Counted from the first letter of the stretch, positions 27,177 to 36,308 are shown. The stretch is DNA of 64,000 nt from Leisingera caerulea DSM 24564 (GCF_000473325.1 NZ_KI421513.1:3357217-3421216); one strand, 5' to 3'. Numbers and translations: made by a program. The notes: generated by a model from the letters alone, not told the origin.

Positions 27177-27778
27177 GCCGCCGTCCTCCGCTGAAACTCC
27201 TGCTGGCTGAGGCGGTAGGCGGGCGAGATGAACTCCTCAGCCCGGGTGATCCAGCCGCCCTTGCCGCCAGCACGGGTGCGCGCGTATTTGCGGCTGGCCG
27301 GACGCCGGTCCGCCAGGCGGAAGTAATAGTTGCGGCGCGCCACCCCGTAGGCGTCGCGCAAGGTTTCCGCACCGACCTCCGCCGCTTGCGCCGCCGCGTC
27401 TGCGGTCTGCGGGCCGATGGTGCCATCAACCGCCACGGCATAGCCCATGTCGCGCAGCAGCCGCTGCAGAATGCGCACCGCGTTGCTGCCCGCGTTCACA
27501 TACATGTCAAACACCGACGCCTGCAGACAGGGCGGCAAGCTGGCGACCCGCGGCGCCTCGAAATAATGGCGGATGAAGATCTCCACCGCCTGCGCCTGGC
27601 TCACGGCCTTCACGTCCTGAACATTCACGGCGCCATCGCCGGTCAGATCCAGCCCCAGCCGCCGCAGCGTGCCGATGGTCACGCCGTGTTTGGTGGCGCC
27701 GCCGGGATCATCCGGATCATTCACAAACCCGCCTTCGCGCGCCACGATCTGTTGTGCAATTTCCTGAACGCTCTGCAT
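27167..27778 (-). CDS. Glycoside hydrolase 108-family endolysin (GTA type)
   Basis: A 203-residue peptidoglycan hydrolase. The N-terminal GH108 motif REGGFVNDPDDPGGATKHG (14-32) contains the catalytic Glu15. The C-terminal part (about 95-200) has GTIGPQTADA and is the peptidoglycan-binding domain that accompanies GH108. There is no signal peptide, consistent with export through a holin. It is followed by the holin with a 10-base overlap, matching the two-gene lysis module described for Rhodobacter capsulatus gene transfer agent. No capsid genes are in the window. It has its own ribosome site (GAGGTGAC) after the ccmE terminator. Confidence 0.88.
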   Translation of the reverse strand: MQSVQEIAQQIVAREGGFVNDPDDPGGATKHGVTIGTLRRLGLDLTGDGAVNVQDVKAVSQAQAVEIFIRHYFEAPRVASLPPCLQASVFDMYVNAGSNAVRILQRLLRDMGYAVAVDGTIGPQTADAAAQAAEVGAETLRDAYGVARRNYYFRLADRRPASRKYARTRAGGKGGWITRAEEFISPAYRLSQQEFQRRTAAWG

Positions 27779-27900
27779 GTCACCTCACCACTTCCAACCG
27801 GGTCAGGATGCCGCAAAGGCGCTAAAACCCTCTGACACCACCGCGCGCCTGCTGCGCAACACCCAAGGGGAGAGGTTCTGTTTGCTGGTGAGCCCTGAAG

Positions 27901-27934
27901 CAAAAAGCCCCGCAGGACGGCAATCCTGCGGGGC
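27901..27934 (-). terminator. Terminator after ccmE
   Basis: On the minus strand an 11-bp perfect stem (GCCCCGCAGGA / TCCTGCGGGGC) with a 6-base loop is followed by TTTTTGC. It separates argC-ccmE transcription from the holin/endolysin pair. Confidence 0.92.
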
Positions 27935-27958
27935 CATTGTGTCACATCCGTTTGGGTA

Positions 27959-28402
27959 TCAGGTTCCGGGTTCCTGATAGACGCCCTGCTCCTTCAGCGC
28001 GTCCATGACTTCCTTGGGCATGTAAGTCTCGTCATGTTTTGCCAGGATTTCAGTGGCTTCAAAGACGCCGTTCACGTAACGCCCGGTGCCGACCATGCCC
28101 TGGTTCTCTTCAAACAGGTCGGGCAGAACGCCGGTGTAGGCGACGTTTACGGTCGCGCCGCCATCGGTCACCGCAAAGCGCACGGTCTTGCCCTGGCCGC
28201 GCTGCAGCGAGCCTTCCGCCACCAGCCCGCCGATGCGGAACACTTCGGTCGGCTTCGGCGGCTCCTCCATCACCTGGCTGGGCGAGCGGAAATAGTTGAT
28301 GCCGTCCCGCATGGCATAGCCGATCAGGGCGGTTGCCACGATCAGGGCCACCGCGGCAACCGCGATGACCTGGATCCGGCGCTGTTTCTTCAGGTTCTTC
28401 AT
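27959..28402 (-). CDS. ccmE: Haem chaperone CcmE
   Basis: Periplasmic haem carrier of cytochrome c maturation. The 147-residue protein has one N-terminal membrane helix (about 10-30), an OB-like beta domain and the haem-binding His123 in KHDETYMP with Tyr127. It lies 38 bases after argC and ends in a strong terminator, so it is cut off from ccmF-ccmH, its usual operon partners. Confidence 0.96.
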   Translation of the reverse strand: MKNLKKQRRIQVIAVAAVALIVATALIGYAMRDGINYFRSPSQVMEEPPKPTEVFRIGGLVAEGSLQRGQGKTVRFAVTDGGATVNVAYTGVLPDLFEENQGMVGTGRYVNGVFEATEILAKHDETYMPKEVMDALKEQGVYQEPGT

Positions 28403-28440
28403 GGTGTCCTCTATTCAGGCCCGAACAGCGCCGCCCCGGT

Positions 28441-29469
28441 TCAGGGGAACAGCGGCGCCATCATCAGCCCTTCGGTCTCGTTCTCACCTAACATCAGGTT
28501 TGCGTTCTGCAAGGCCTGGCCGCTGCTTCCTTTTGTCAGGTTATCCAGTGCCGCAAAGACGATAGCGCGGCCGCCGATCCGGTCCTGCGCAACGCCGATA
28601 TGGCAGAAGTTGGAGCCGCGCACGTGATGGGTCGAGGGCGCCTCGCCAAACGGCAGCAGCTCGATGAAAGGCTCACCGGCGTAAGCCTTGGCAAAGGTAT
28701 CATGAATCGCCTGCGCGTCGCCCTTCACATAGACGGTCGCGAGGATGCCGCGGTTCACCGGCAGCAGATGCGGGGTGAACTGCACTTTCACCGGGCGGCC
28801 TGCGATCTTGCTGAACTCCTGGTCGAACTCGCCCAGGTGCCGGTGGGTGCCGCCGATGGCATAGGCGTGGTAGCCCTCGCTCAGCTCTGCATGCAGAAGG
28901 TTTTCCTTGAGCGACCGGCCGGCGCCGGAGACCGCGCATTTCAGGTCCAGGATGATCTCGTCCAGATCGATGACGCCTGCCTCGATCAGGGGCCGCAGGG
29001 CAAACTGGCCGGTGGCGGCGTTACAGCCCGTGCCGGCCACCAGACGCGCGGATTTGATCTCGTCCCGGTAGAACTCGGTGAGGCCGTAAACCGCCTCTTC
29101 CTGCTGCTCCAGCGCGGCGTGGGGGTTGCCGTACCACTTCTCGTATTCCGCCGGGTCGCGCAGCCGGAAATCCGCCGACAGATCGACGATTTTCAGGGTC
29201 TTGGGCAGGGCTGCGATCACTTCCTGGCTGGTCTTATGCGGCAGCGCGCAGAAGCAGAGGTCGATGCCGGAGAAATCAATCTCGCCAATCTTGCACAGCA
29301 CCGGCAGTTCCATATGGCGCAGGTGCGGGAACACTTCCGCCATGGTCATGCCGGCCTTGCGGTCGGCGGACAGGGCCGCGATCTCGATGTTCGGGTGCTG
29401 GGCGATCAACCGCACCAGTTCGGCGCCGGTATAGCCGGACGCGCCAAGGATAGCCACTTTGTGGGTCAT
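28441..29469 (-). CDS. argC: N-acetyl-gamma-glutamyl-phosphate reductase
   Basis: Third step of arginine synthesis, the NADPH reduction of N-acetylglutamyl phosphate. The 342-residue protein has the NADP-binding [16 protein letters not shown] (5-20), [13 protein letters not shown] and catalytic Cys149 in [13 protein letters not shown]. Length fits the family. It probably shares a transcript with ccmE. Confidence 0.97.
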   Translation of the reverse strand: MTHKVAILGASGYTGAELVRLIAQHPNIEIAALSADRKAGMTMAEVFPHLRHMELPVLCKIGEIDFSGIDLCFCALPHKTSQEVIAALPKTLKIVDLSADFRLRDPAEYEKWYGNPHAALEQQEEAVYGLTEFYRDEIKSARLVAGTGCNAATGQFALRPLIEAGVIDLDEIILDLKCAVSGAGRSLKENLLHAELSEGYHAYAIGGTHRHLGEFDQEFSKIAGRPVKVQFTPHLLPVNRGILATVYVKGDAQAIHDTFAKAYAGEPFIELLPFGEAPSTHHVRGSNFCHIGVAQDRIGGRAIVFAALDNLTKGSSGQALQNANLMLGENETEGLMMAPLFP

Positions 29470-29582
29470 GTCAGACCTCGTCTTTCAATGTGATATGCCG
29501 GTTCCGCAGCCATCTGCGGAGAGAAATAGGAGGATTTGCGCCCGCGCTCTTTGACCTGGAACAAGGTTCCGGGCGGATGCGC

Positions 29583-30392
29583 TCAGGCCGCCTGAAAGGT
29601 GATTTCCCGTCGGAGAAACTGGGTCGCGCGGTCGCTGACGCGGCCCGGGTTTCCGGTGGTGAAAAAGCCGCCTGCGCCGTTGCCGTACATGTCGGGATGC
29701 CGCTGCAGGTAATCCGCCAGGCTGTCCGCCACCAGGCTGCCCTGGCTGAACACCTTAACCTCCGGTCCCAGCGCATCCTGAAAGGTTTTTTCCATCAGCG
29801 GATAATGCGTGCAGCCGAGGATCGCGGCCTGCGGGTGCGGCATCTTGCGCTTCAGCGCGTCCACATGGCTGCGCACCAGGGCTTCGGCGAGGATCATGTC
29901 GCCGTCCTCGATCGCGTCCACGACGCCGCCGCAGGCCTGCGCCTCCACGTCGACGCCGATGGCGCGGAACGCCAGTTCACGCTGAAAGGCGCGGCTGGCA
30001 ACGGTCGCCGGGGTCGCGAACAGCGCCACATGCTGCACCGCAACCTCGCGCGGCGGAGAATTGTCGCCCCATTGCCGCTCAGTCAGCGCTTCGATCAGCG
30101 GCACAAAGACGCCCAGCACCCGCTTGCCCTTGGGCAACCCGCCCTCCTGCATCCGGCGCAGCGCGGCGGCAGAGGCGGTGTTGCAGGCCAGGATCACCAG
30201 GTCACAGCCCTTGTCCCACATGTCCTGCACCGCGGATTTGGTCAGCTGATAGACATCCTCGGCATCGCGCACACCATAGGGGGCGCGGGCATTGTCGCCG
30301 TAATAGAGGAAATTCACGTCCGGCAGCCGTTGCTGCGCAGCGTTCAGGACAGTCAGCCCGCCCAGGCCCGAATCAAAGATGCCTACAGCCAT
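29583..30392 (-). CDS. murI: Glutamate racemase
   Basis: Makes D-glutamate for peptidoglycan. The 269-residue protein has the N-terminal [13 protein letters not shown] and [11 protein letters not shown], and the two catalytic cysteines Cys70 (LACNTAS) and Cys194 (LGCTHYP). It follows the acyltransferase gene by 9 bases, and argC starts 113 bases beyond its end. Confidence 0.97.
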   Translation of the reverse strand: MAVGIFDSGLGGLTVLNAAQQRLPDVNFLYYGDNARAPYGVRDAEDVYQLTKSAVQDMWDKGCDLVILACNTASAAALRRMQEGGLPKGKRVLGVFVPLIEALTERQWGDNSPPREVAVQHVALFATPATVASRAFQRELAFRAIGVDVEAQACGGVVDAIEDGDMILAEALVRSHVDALKRKMPHPQAAILGCTHYPLMEKTFQDALGPEVKVFSQGSLVADSLADYLQRHPDMYGNGAGGFFTTGNPGRVSDRATQFLRREITFQAA

Positions 30393-30401
30393 TCCGTTTT
30401 C

Positions 30402-31280
30402 TCACGCGCGGTGTTTCTCCTCGAACTCAAACCCATGCGCATAGGATTTGAGCGGTACCGGAGACAGGTCATACGTCGCTTTGCGCAGGAAATCCATCAT
30501 TGCTTTTGCGTCTTTGGCCAGCGGCGCCAACGTGCCGCGGCCGATGGGCTCGCCGATCACCACCCGGACCGGGGTATCGACCCGCTTGCGGAACTCCTGG
30601 ATCAAGAGCCCCATGCGCAGGGTGGCGTGCAGGTGGCTGGCAATCTGGAACAGGCGCGAGGTGCGGCCGTCGAAAAATACCGGCACGACCACGGCGTCGG
30701 ATTTGGCAATCATCCGGGCGGTAAAGCCGCGCCAGCCGGGGTCCATAGGGTGCCCCAGAGGGTGTGCCGCAGTGGAGACCGTTCCGCCGGGAAAGATGCC
30801 GATGGCGCCGCCCTGCCCCAGATAGTCCAGCGCCGCCTTGCGAGTCGCCAGATTGGTGCGCAGGGCGTCTTTGGTCCCGGCAAAATCCACCGGCAATATC
30901 ACCTTGTTCAGGTCCTCGGCCTTGCGGAACACGTGGTTGGCCAGAATGCGGAAATCGCCGCGGGTTTCCGCCAGAATATGCCCCATCATCAGCCCGTCGA
31001 GGATGCCGTAAGGGTGGTTCGCGATCAGGATGACCGGCTTGTCCTTGGGGATGTCCGCCAGCGATCCGCCCGCCACGTCCAGCGACAGCCCATAGCGTTC
31101 AGCCATCACCGACCAGAAGCTTCGGCCCGCCGCCACCTCCTGTTCGTACCCCGCGGCCCGGCGGATCAATGCCAGCCGTCCGGTCGAATTCTCCAGCAGC
31201 CGGATCACCGCCCGGCCCGGGCGGGTGGCAGCGGAATGGGCATAGGAAATATCGCGGGCGGTATGGCGGCGCGCGTGCAT
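30402..31280 (-). CDS. Lysophospholipid acyltransferase / haemolysin-like acyltransferase
   Basis: A 292-residue protein of the PlsC-like superfamily that likely moves an acyl chain to a lysolipid or aminolipid at the membrane. The usual NHxxxxD motif appears as NHPYGILDG (88-96), with five rather than four residues between His89 and Asp95, and FPEG appears as FPGGTVS. These variants are typical of the haemolysin-like or OlsA-type branch as I recall it. I chose ATG 31280, which has GGAGAG ahead; an ATG 27 bases upstream lacks a site. It is coupled to murI. Confidence 0.8.
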   Translation of the reverse strand: MHARRHTARDISYAHSAATRPGRAVIRLLENSTGRLALIRRAAGYEQEVAAGRSFWSVMAERYGLSLDVAGGSLADIPKDKPVILIANHPYGILDGLMMGHILAETRGDFRILANHVFRKAEDLNKVILPVDFAGTKDALRTNLATRKAALDYLGQGGAIGIFPGGTVSTAAHPLGHPMDPGWRGFTARMIAKSDAVVVPVFFDGRTSRLFQIASHLHATLRMGLLIQEFRKRVDTPVRVVIGEPIGRGTLAPLAKDAKAMMDFLRKATYDLSPVPLKSYAHGFEFEEKHRA

Positions 31281-31461
31281 CGTTTTTGGCTCTCCGTCAG
31301 GCATCACCGGTCAGATATGGCCGGGAGCGCAGTATGCAAAGGGAGCGTAACAGCGCTGTGACGGTTCGCAGCAGCCCGCATCAGGGGCGCTGCCGCGGAA
31401 AGCAAGGGATTTCCAACCAGGATCAGGCTGCCTGGCGCCCGGGATCAGGGCCTGCGCAACA

Positions 31462-31544
31462 GCGCCGCGCGTCAGCGCGGCGCCGGGCCCAACCGGGAGG
31501 GGCCATCCCGAGGATGGTCCGGAGCGGGCGGGAGCGCCCCGCCC
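31462..31544. repeat. Cluster of three stem-loops in the gap after ior
   Basis: The 283-base gap between the acyltransferase and ior holds no coding frame. Three hairpins follow each other: a perfect 9-bp stem GCGCCGCGC/GCGCGGCGC (31462-31483), CCATCC/GGATGG (31503-31517) and GGGCGGG/CCCGCCC (31526-31544). None has a T-run on either strand, so they look like a dispersed intergenic element rather than terminators. Confidence 0.45.
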
Positions 31545-31563
31545 TGCCCCGTGGCGTCCGGCG

Positions 31564-34500
31564 TTACTCAGCCGCCTGTTTGACGGTCGTGCCTCCCTGG
31601 CGCAGAGCGGCCAGCAGTTCCTCGCGGCGTTTGGCAGCCTTTTGCTCGTTCGCCAGTTTCACCGGGCCGAAGCCGCGGATCTGCAGCGGAAGCTCGGCCA
31701 GCGCGATCAGCGGCTCCTGGATCTCAGGCGCGGCTTTTGGCAGCCACTCCCGCATGTCGGCCTCATACTGCTTGATCAGCGCCCGCTCCATCTTGCGCTC
31801 TTCGGTATAGCCGAAGATGTCGAGCGGTGTGCCGCGCAAGGGTTTGAGCTTCGCCAGAATGCGGAACCCGCGCTCCATGCCTGCGCCGAACTTGCGCTTT
31901 TGCGGGCGGCCGTTCGGGTCGGTGCCGCCCAGCATCGGCGGCGCCAGGTGGTAGGACAGCTTAAGGTCGCCCTCGAACTCCGCCTCCGCCTTGGCGCGGC
32001 TGTCCAGCAGCAGGCGGGCCACTTCGTATTCGTCCTTGTAGGACAACAGCTTGTGATAGCCCTTTGCCACCGCCTCCTTCAGCGCGGGGTCACTGATGCC
32101 GTCCAAGAGCTTGGCATAGCGCTTGGCCAGGCCCTTGCCTTGATAGGCCACCAGGTGATCGGCACGGAAGGCGATTTTCTCGTCCAGCGTCTTGGGCTTT
32201 TTCACCACCTTGGGCTGGATCAGCCTTGCGGCGTCTTCCGGGTGCAGCACCGCCCAGCGGCCGATGTCGAAGGCGCGCTTGTTGCGCTCCACCGCGGCGC
32301 CGTTCATCTCGATCGCCTGTTCGATTGCCTCATGGCTGACGGGCACCAGCCCCTTCTGCCAGGCGCCGCCGAACACCATCATGTTGGAGAAGATCGAGTC
32401 GCCCATGGTTACGCGCGCCAGTTCGGAGGCATCGAACAGGTCCAGCCGCTCGCGCAGGCGCGCCTGCAGCGCCACCTCCAGCCGGTCGGTTGGGATGGCG
32501 AACTCGGTGTTACGGGTGAAATCGCCGGTGATGATCTCGTGGCTGTTCACCACCGCGCCGGTCTGACCGGAGGTGGTCAGGCCCAGGGTCTTGGCGCCGG
32601 CACTCACCACCAGGTCGCCGCCGATCAACGCATGGGCTTCGCCGGTGGCGACGCGGATGGCAGAGATGTCCTCGGGGTTGTTGGCAATCCGGCAATGGAT
32701 GTGTACCGCGCCGCCCTTCTGGGCGAGACCGGCCATTTCCATCAGCCCGGCGCCCTTGCCGTCGATCTGGGCCGCCTGCGCCAGCACCGCGCCGATGGTC
32801 ACCACGCCGGTGCCGCCGACGCCGGTGATCACCACGTTATGGGTGCCGTCGATTGCCGGCAGTTCAGGCTTGGGCAGATGCGGCAGGTCGATGTCGGCGG
32901 TGGCCTCCTTGCGGATCTTGGCGCCTTCGACGGTTACGAAGGACGGGCAGAAGCCGTTGACGCAGGAGAAATCCTTGTTGCAGGAGGACTGGTCGATGGC
33001 GCGTTTGCGGCCCAGTTCGGTGTCCTTGGGCACGATGGAGACGCAGTTGGACTGCACGCCGCAATCGCCGCAGCCTTCGCAGACGTCGGAGTTGATGAAC
33101 ACCCGCTGGTCCGGATCCGGGAACTGGCCCCGCTTGCGGCGGCGGCGCTTCTCGGCGGCGCAGGTCTGGATGTAGATGATGGCGGACACGCCCTCGATCT
33201 GCTCGAACTCGCGCTGGATTTTCATCATCTCGGCGCGTTCGTGCATCCGCATGCCGGCCGGGAACAGGGAGGCGTCGACGTCCTCCTTCTCGTCATAGAC
33301 CACCGCAATGGTCTTGACGCCCATCGCCTTCAGCTCATGCGCGATCTGCTGCGCGGTGAGCCCACCCTCGGCCTGCTGGCCGCCGGTCATCGCCACCGCG
33401 TCGTTGTAGAGGATCTTGTAGGTGATGTTGGTGCCCTCGGCGAGCGCGGCACGGATCGCCTGCACGCCGGAGTGGTTATAGGTGCCGTCGCCCAGGTTCT
33501 GGAACACATGCTTGCGCTTGGAGAACGGTGCCTCGCCCACCCAGTTGACGCCCTCGCCGCCCATATGGGTGAAGCCGGTGGTCTCGCGGTCCATCCACTG
33601 GACCATGAAGTGGCAGCCGATGCCCGCATAAGCGCGGGAGCCGTCGGGCAGCTTGGTGGAGCTGTTGTGCGGGCAGCCGGAGCAGAAATAGGGCAGCCGG
33701 GTTGCGATTTCCTCGGCGTTGTCGGCACGGCGGGCCTCGGCGAGGCTGTCCAGCCCGGCACGGAGCGCCTCGGTGTCGCGGCCCTCCTCGATCAGGATGT
33801 TGCCCAGCTTTTCGGCGATCATGATCGGGTCCAGCGCATAGCGGGTCGGGAACAGCTCATCCCGGTGCATGGTGCCGGCGCCGCCCTTGTACCAGCCATA
33901 GACGCGGCGGCCCTGGCGGTTGTCAAAGATCGCTTCCTTGATCTGGATCTCGATCAGCTTGCGCTTTTCCTCGACCACGACAATCAGGTCCAGCCCTTCG
34001 GCCCAGTCGTTGAAGCCCTTCATATCCATCGGCCAGGTCTGGCCCACCTTATAGGTGGTGATGCCCAGGCGTTCGGCCATGTTCTCGTCGATGTTCAACA
34101 GCTTCAGCGCATGCACCAGGTCGAGCCAGTTCTTGCCCGCGGCGACAAAACCGATCTTGGCGCCCGGCTTGCCCCAGACGCGCTTGTCCATCTTGTTGGC
34201 ATGGCTGAACGCCTCTGCCGCAAAGCGTTTGTAGTCGATGATGCGGTTTTCCTGCCGGAACCGGTCGTCGTCCAGGCGGATGTTCAGCCCGTCGGCGGGC
34301 ATGTCGAACTTCGGCGTCACCAGCTGCATCCGGTCGGGGCGGGCGTCGACGACCGAGGTCACCTCGATGGTGTCCTTCATGGTCTTGAGACCGACCCACA
34401 GGCCCGAGAAGCGGCTGAGCGCATAACCGTAAATGCCGTAGTCCAGGATCTCCTGCACACCCGCGGGGCTGACGATCGGCAGGTAGCAGTCCAAGAGCGA

Positions 34501-34983
34501 CCATTCCGACTGGTGCAGCACGGTGGAGCTTTCGCCGGTGTGGTCATCGCCCATGGCCAGCAACACGCCGCCGTGTTCGGAGGTGCCGGCCATATTGGCA
34601 TGGCGCAGCGCGTCGCCGGAGCGGTCAACGCCCGGGCCCTTGCCGTACCACAGGCCGAAGACGCCGTCGTACTTGCCTTCGCCGCGCACCTCGGCCTGCT
34701 GCGCGCCCCACAGGGCGGTCACCGCCAGGTCCTCGTTCAGGCCGTATTGAAAGGTGACATCCGCCGCCTTCAGGTGCTTTTCCGCGCGGCTCATCTGAAG
34801 GTCCACCGCGCCCAGCGGCGAGCCGCGGTAGCCGGTGACCAGACCGGCCGTGTTCAGGCCGGCCGCCGTGTCGCGCTGCTTCTGCATCAGCATCAGCCGC
34901 ACCAGCGCCTGAGTGCCGTTCAGCAGAACCGGCGATTTGGTCAGATCGTATTTATCATTGAGTGAGATCTTTTGCGTGCTCAT
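31564..34983 (-). CDS. Indolepyruvate ferredoxin oxidoreductase (fused subunits)
   Basis: A 1139-residue fused enzyme that oxidatively decarboxylates indolepyruvate and other aryl 2-oxo acids to acyl-CoA with ferredoxin as acceptor, in aromatic amino-acid breakdown. Order: thiamine-diphosphate pyrimidine domain (about 30-200), TPP-binding domain (about 430-590, with PYFCSGCPHNSSTKLP), Fe-S cysteine region (about 620-690, with VCEGCGDCGVQ), gamma-type 2-oxoacid reductase domain (about 725-905, with GVGGTGVVTIGAVLAQ) and a C-terminal extension. The ATG 34983 is preceded by GAGGAGG. A LysR gene is divergent, and two inverted repeats lie between them. Confidence 0.93.
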   Translation of the reverse strand: MSTQKISLNDKYDLTKSPVLLNGTQALVRLMLMQKQRDTAAGLNTAGLVTGYRGSPLGAVDLQMSRAEKHLKAADVTFQYGLNEDLAVTALWGAQQAEVRGEGKYDGVFGLWYGKGPGVDRSGDALRHANMAGTSEHGGVLLAMGDDHTGESSTVLHQSEWSLLDCYLPIVSPAGVQEILDYGIYGYALSRFSGLWVGLKTMKDTIEVTSVVDARPDRMQLVTPKFDMPADGLNIRLDDDRFRQENRIIDYKRFAAEAFSHANKMDKRVWGKPGAKIGFVAAGKNWLDLVHALKLLNIDENMAERLGITTYKVGQTWPMDMKGFNDWAEGLDLIVVVEEKRKLIEIQIKEAIFDNRQGRRVYGWYKGGAGTMHRDELFPTRYALDPIMIAEKLGNILIEEGRDTEALRAGLDSLAEARRADNAEEIATRLPYFCSGCPHNSSTKLPDGSRAYAGIGCHFMVQWMDRETTGFTHMGGEGVNWVGEAPFSKRKHVFQNLGDGTYNHSGVQAIRAALAEGTNITYKILYNDAVAMTGGQQAEGGLTAQQIAHELKAMGVKTIAVVYDEKEDVDASLFPAGMRMHERAEMMKIQREFEQIEGVSAIIYIQTCAAEKRRRRKRGQFPDPDQRVFINSDVCEGCGDCGVQSNCVSIVPKDTELGRKRAIDQSSCNKDFSCVNGFCPSFVTVEGAKIRKEATADIDLPHLPKPELPAIDGTHNVVITGVGGTGVVTIGAVLAQAAQIDGKGAGLMEMAGLAQKGGAVHIHCRIANNPEDISAIRVATGEAHALIGGDLVVSAGAKTLGLTTSGQTGAVVNSHEIITGDFTRNTEFAIPTDRLEVALQARLRERLDLFDASELARVTMGDSIFSNMMVFGGAWQKGLVPVSHEAIEQAIEMNGAAVERNKRAFDIGRWAVLHPEDAARLIQPKVVKKPKTLDEKIAFRADHLVAYQGKGLAKRYAKLLDGISDPALKEAVAKGYHKLLSYKDEYEVARLLLDSRAKAEAEFEGDLKLSYHLAPPMLGGTDPNGRPQKRKFGAGMERGFRILAKLKPLRGTPLDIFGYTEERKMERALIKQYEADMREWLPKAAPEIQEPLIALAELPLQIRGFGPVKLANEQKAAKRREELLAALRQGGTTVKQAAE

Positions 34984-35014
34984 CGTGGCCTCCTCAACCG
35001 GGATTAGCTTGCAC

Positions 35015-35050
35015 ATTCTGACGCGCAGAATAGGTCATAATTGCTGACCT
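35015..35050. promoter_or_regulatory. Two abutting inverted repeats in the ior/lysR intergenic region
   Basis: ATTCTG-N5-CAGAAT (35015-35031) and AGGTCA-N7-TGACCT (35032-35050) are perfect 6-base-arm repeats lying end to end, 32-67 bases upstream of ior and about 100 bases upstream of the LysR gene. The first fits the T-N11-A form of LysR-type sites, suggesting control of ior by the neighbour. Confidence 0.55.
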
Positions 35051-35152
35051 GAATAGCCGCTTTTTTTTACATTTCGCTCGCTTGCGTCATGGAAACTGAT
35101 ACATAACTAAGATTTCATACAGTCGGCCCCATACGCACAGAAAGTAACAGAT

Positions 35153-36058
35153 ATGGATTGGGACAAGCTCAGAATATTTCACGCGGTGGCGGATGCGGGC
35201 AGCCTGACCCATGCCGGCGACAAGCTGAACCTGTCGCAATCGGCGGTCAGCCGCCAGATCCGCGCGCTGGAAGAGAGCCTGAACGCCACTCTGTTTCACC
35301 GGCATGCGCGCGGGCTGATTCTCACCGAACAGGGTGAGCTGCTGTTTGACGCCACCCAATCCATGTCGGCGCGGCTTGAGGCTGCCTCTGCCCGCATCCG
35401 CGACAGCGAGGAGGAGGTGTTCGGCGAATTGCGCGTCACCACCACCGTGGGGTTCGGGACCCTGTGGCTGGCGCCGCGTCTGACCAAGCTGTATGAGCAG
35501 TACCCCAACCTCAAGGTCGACCTGATGCTGGAGGAACGGGTGCTGGACCTGCCCATGCGCGAGGCCGATGTGGCAATCCGCATGAAGGAGCCCAGCCAGG
35601 CTGATCTGGTGCGCAAACGGCTGATGACCGTGCGCATGGGGCTGTATGCGACGCCGGAGTATCTGGATAAGCACGGCAACCTGGAAACATCCGCCGACAT
35701 TTCCCAGCACCGGCTGATCTGCCAGAACCAGCGCTCGGCCCAGGTGGGCTCAGCCGCTGTTCTGGGCAAGAAGCTGATGGCGCTGGATCCGGCATCCCTG
35801 CTGACCGTCAACAACTATTTCGGCGTGTTGCAGGGGGTGCTGCACAATCTGGGCATCGGCATTCTGCCCGACTATGTGACAGAAGAATTCCCGCGGCTGG
35901 TCGAGGTGCTGCCGGACGAGGACCAGAACGAGGTTCCGGTCTACCTCGCCTACCCCGAAGAACTGCGCCATTCGCAGCGGGTTGGCGCCTTCCGCGACTT
36001 TGTGCAGTCCGAGATCATGGAACACCGCAAACACATGAAAGCGCTGGGCAAGCTGTAA
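35153..36058 (+). CDS. LysR-family transcriptional regulator
   Basis: A 301-residue regulator with an N-terminal winged HTH (1-60: LRIFHAVADAGSLTHAGDKL, then SQSAVSRQIRALEESL) and a substrate-binding domain (about 90-295). Divergent placement next to ior suggests it regulates that gene, perhaps in response to an aromatic amino acid or 2-oxo acid; the ligand cannot be read. The start codon ATG 35153 lacks a strong ribosome site (AGTAACAG). Confidence 0.9.
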   Translation: MDWDKLRIFHAVADAGSLTHAGDKLNLSQSAVSRQIRALEESLNATLFHRHARGLILTEQGELLFDATQSMSARLEAASARIRDSEEEVFGELRVTTTVGFGTLWLAPRLTKLYEQYPNLKVDLMLEERVLDLPMREADVAIRMKEPSQADLVRKRLMTVRMGLYATPEYLDKHGNLETSADISQHRLICQNQRSAQVGSAAVLGKKLMALDPASLLTVNNYFGVLQGVLHNLGIGILPDYVTEEFPRLVEVLPDEDQNEVPVYLAYPEELRHSQRVGAFRDFVQSEIMEHRKHMKALGKL

Positions 36059-36171
36059 TCCTGGCCGCCACCGGAGCAGGGCGTTCTGGCTGCTTGACGG
36101 CCGGCTGACCGGTTTCCGGATTGACGGTCCAAGCACCGCCGCCTCAGCCATGCAAAAACCGCATAGCAGCA

Positions 36172-36308
36172 TTGACACCCAATTGTTGTTAATCCCCTTG
36201 AAGGGGCAGGCCCGGAGCCCTAAATGATCCTCATGAAGGCGGCGGCAACGCCCTCCTTCATACCTCCCTGTTGGACTTCGGCCGAGCTTAGTGCTCGGCC
36301 TTTTTTTT
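36172..36308 (+). ncRNA. Candidate trans-acting small RNA between lysR and purL
   Basis: No coding frame is credible here. A TTGACA -35-like hexamer (36172-36177) has no clear -10. CCCC/GGGG (36194-36206) forms a small hairpin, then a well-built stem-loop at 36233-36261: ATGAAGG/CCTTCAT and GGCG/CGCC closed by a GCAA (GNRA) tetraloop. A single-stranded ACCUCCCUG (36262-36270), complementary to Shine-Dalgarno sequences, leads into a strong terminator. This is the layout of an anti-SD sRNA, possibly processed from the lysR 3' UTR. Confidence 0.5.
36280..36308 (+). terminator. Strong intrinsic terminator
   Basis: 8-bp perfect stem GGCCGAGC / GCTCGGCC with loop TTAGT and eight T. It ends the LysR transcript and, if real, the candidate sRNA. 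Confidence 0.95.

Noticed and set aside
27779..27958. CtrA site upstream of the endolysin
   Set aside because: No TTAA motif is present in the interval, so direct CtrA control is not supported here.
31642..34965. Very long open frame on the plus strand (over 1100 codons) opposite ior
   Set aside because: It mirrors the highly biased GC codons of ior, has no domain, and starts without a ribosome site. ior itself is a clear family member.
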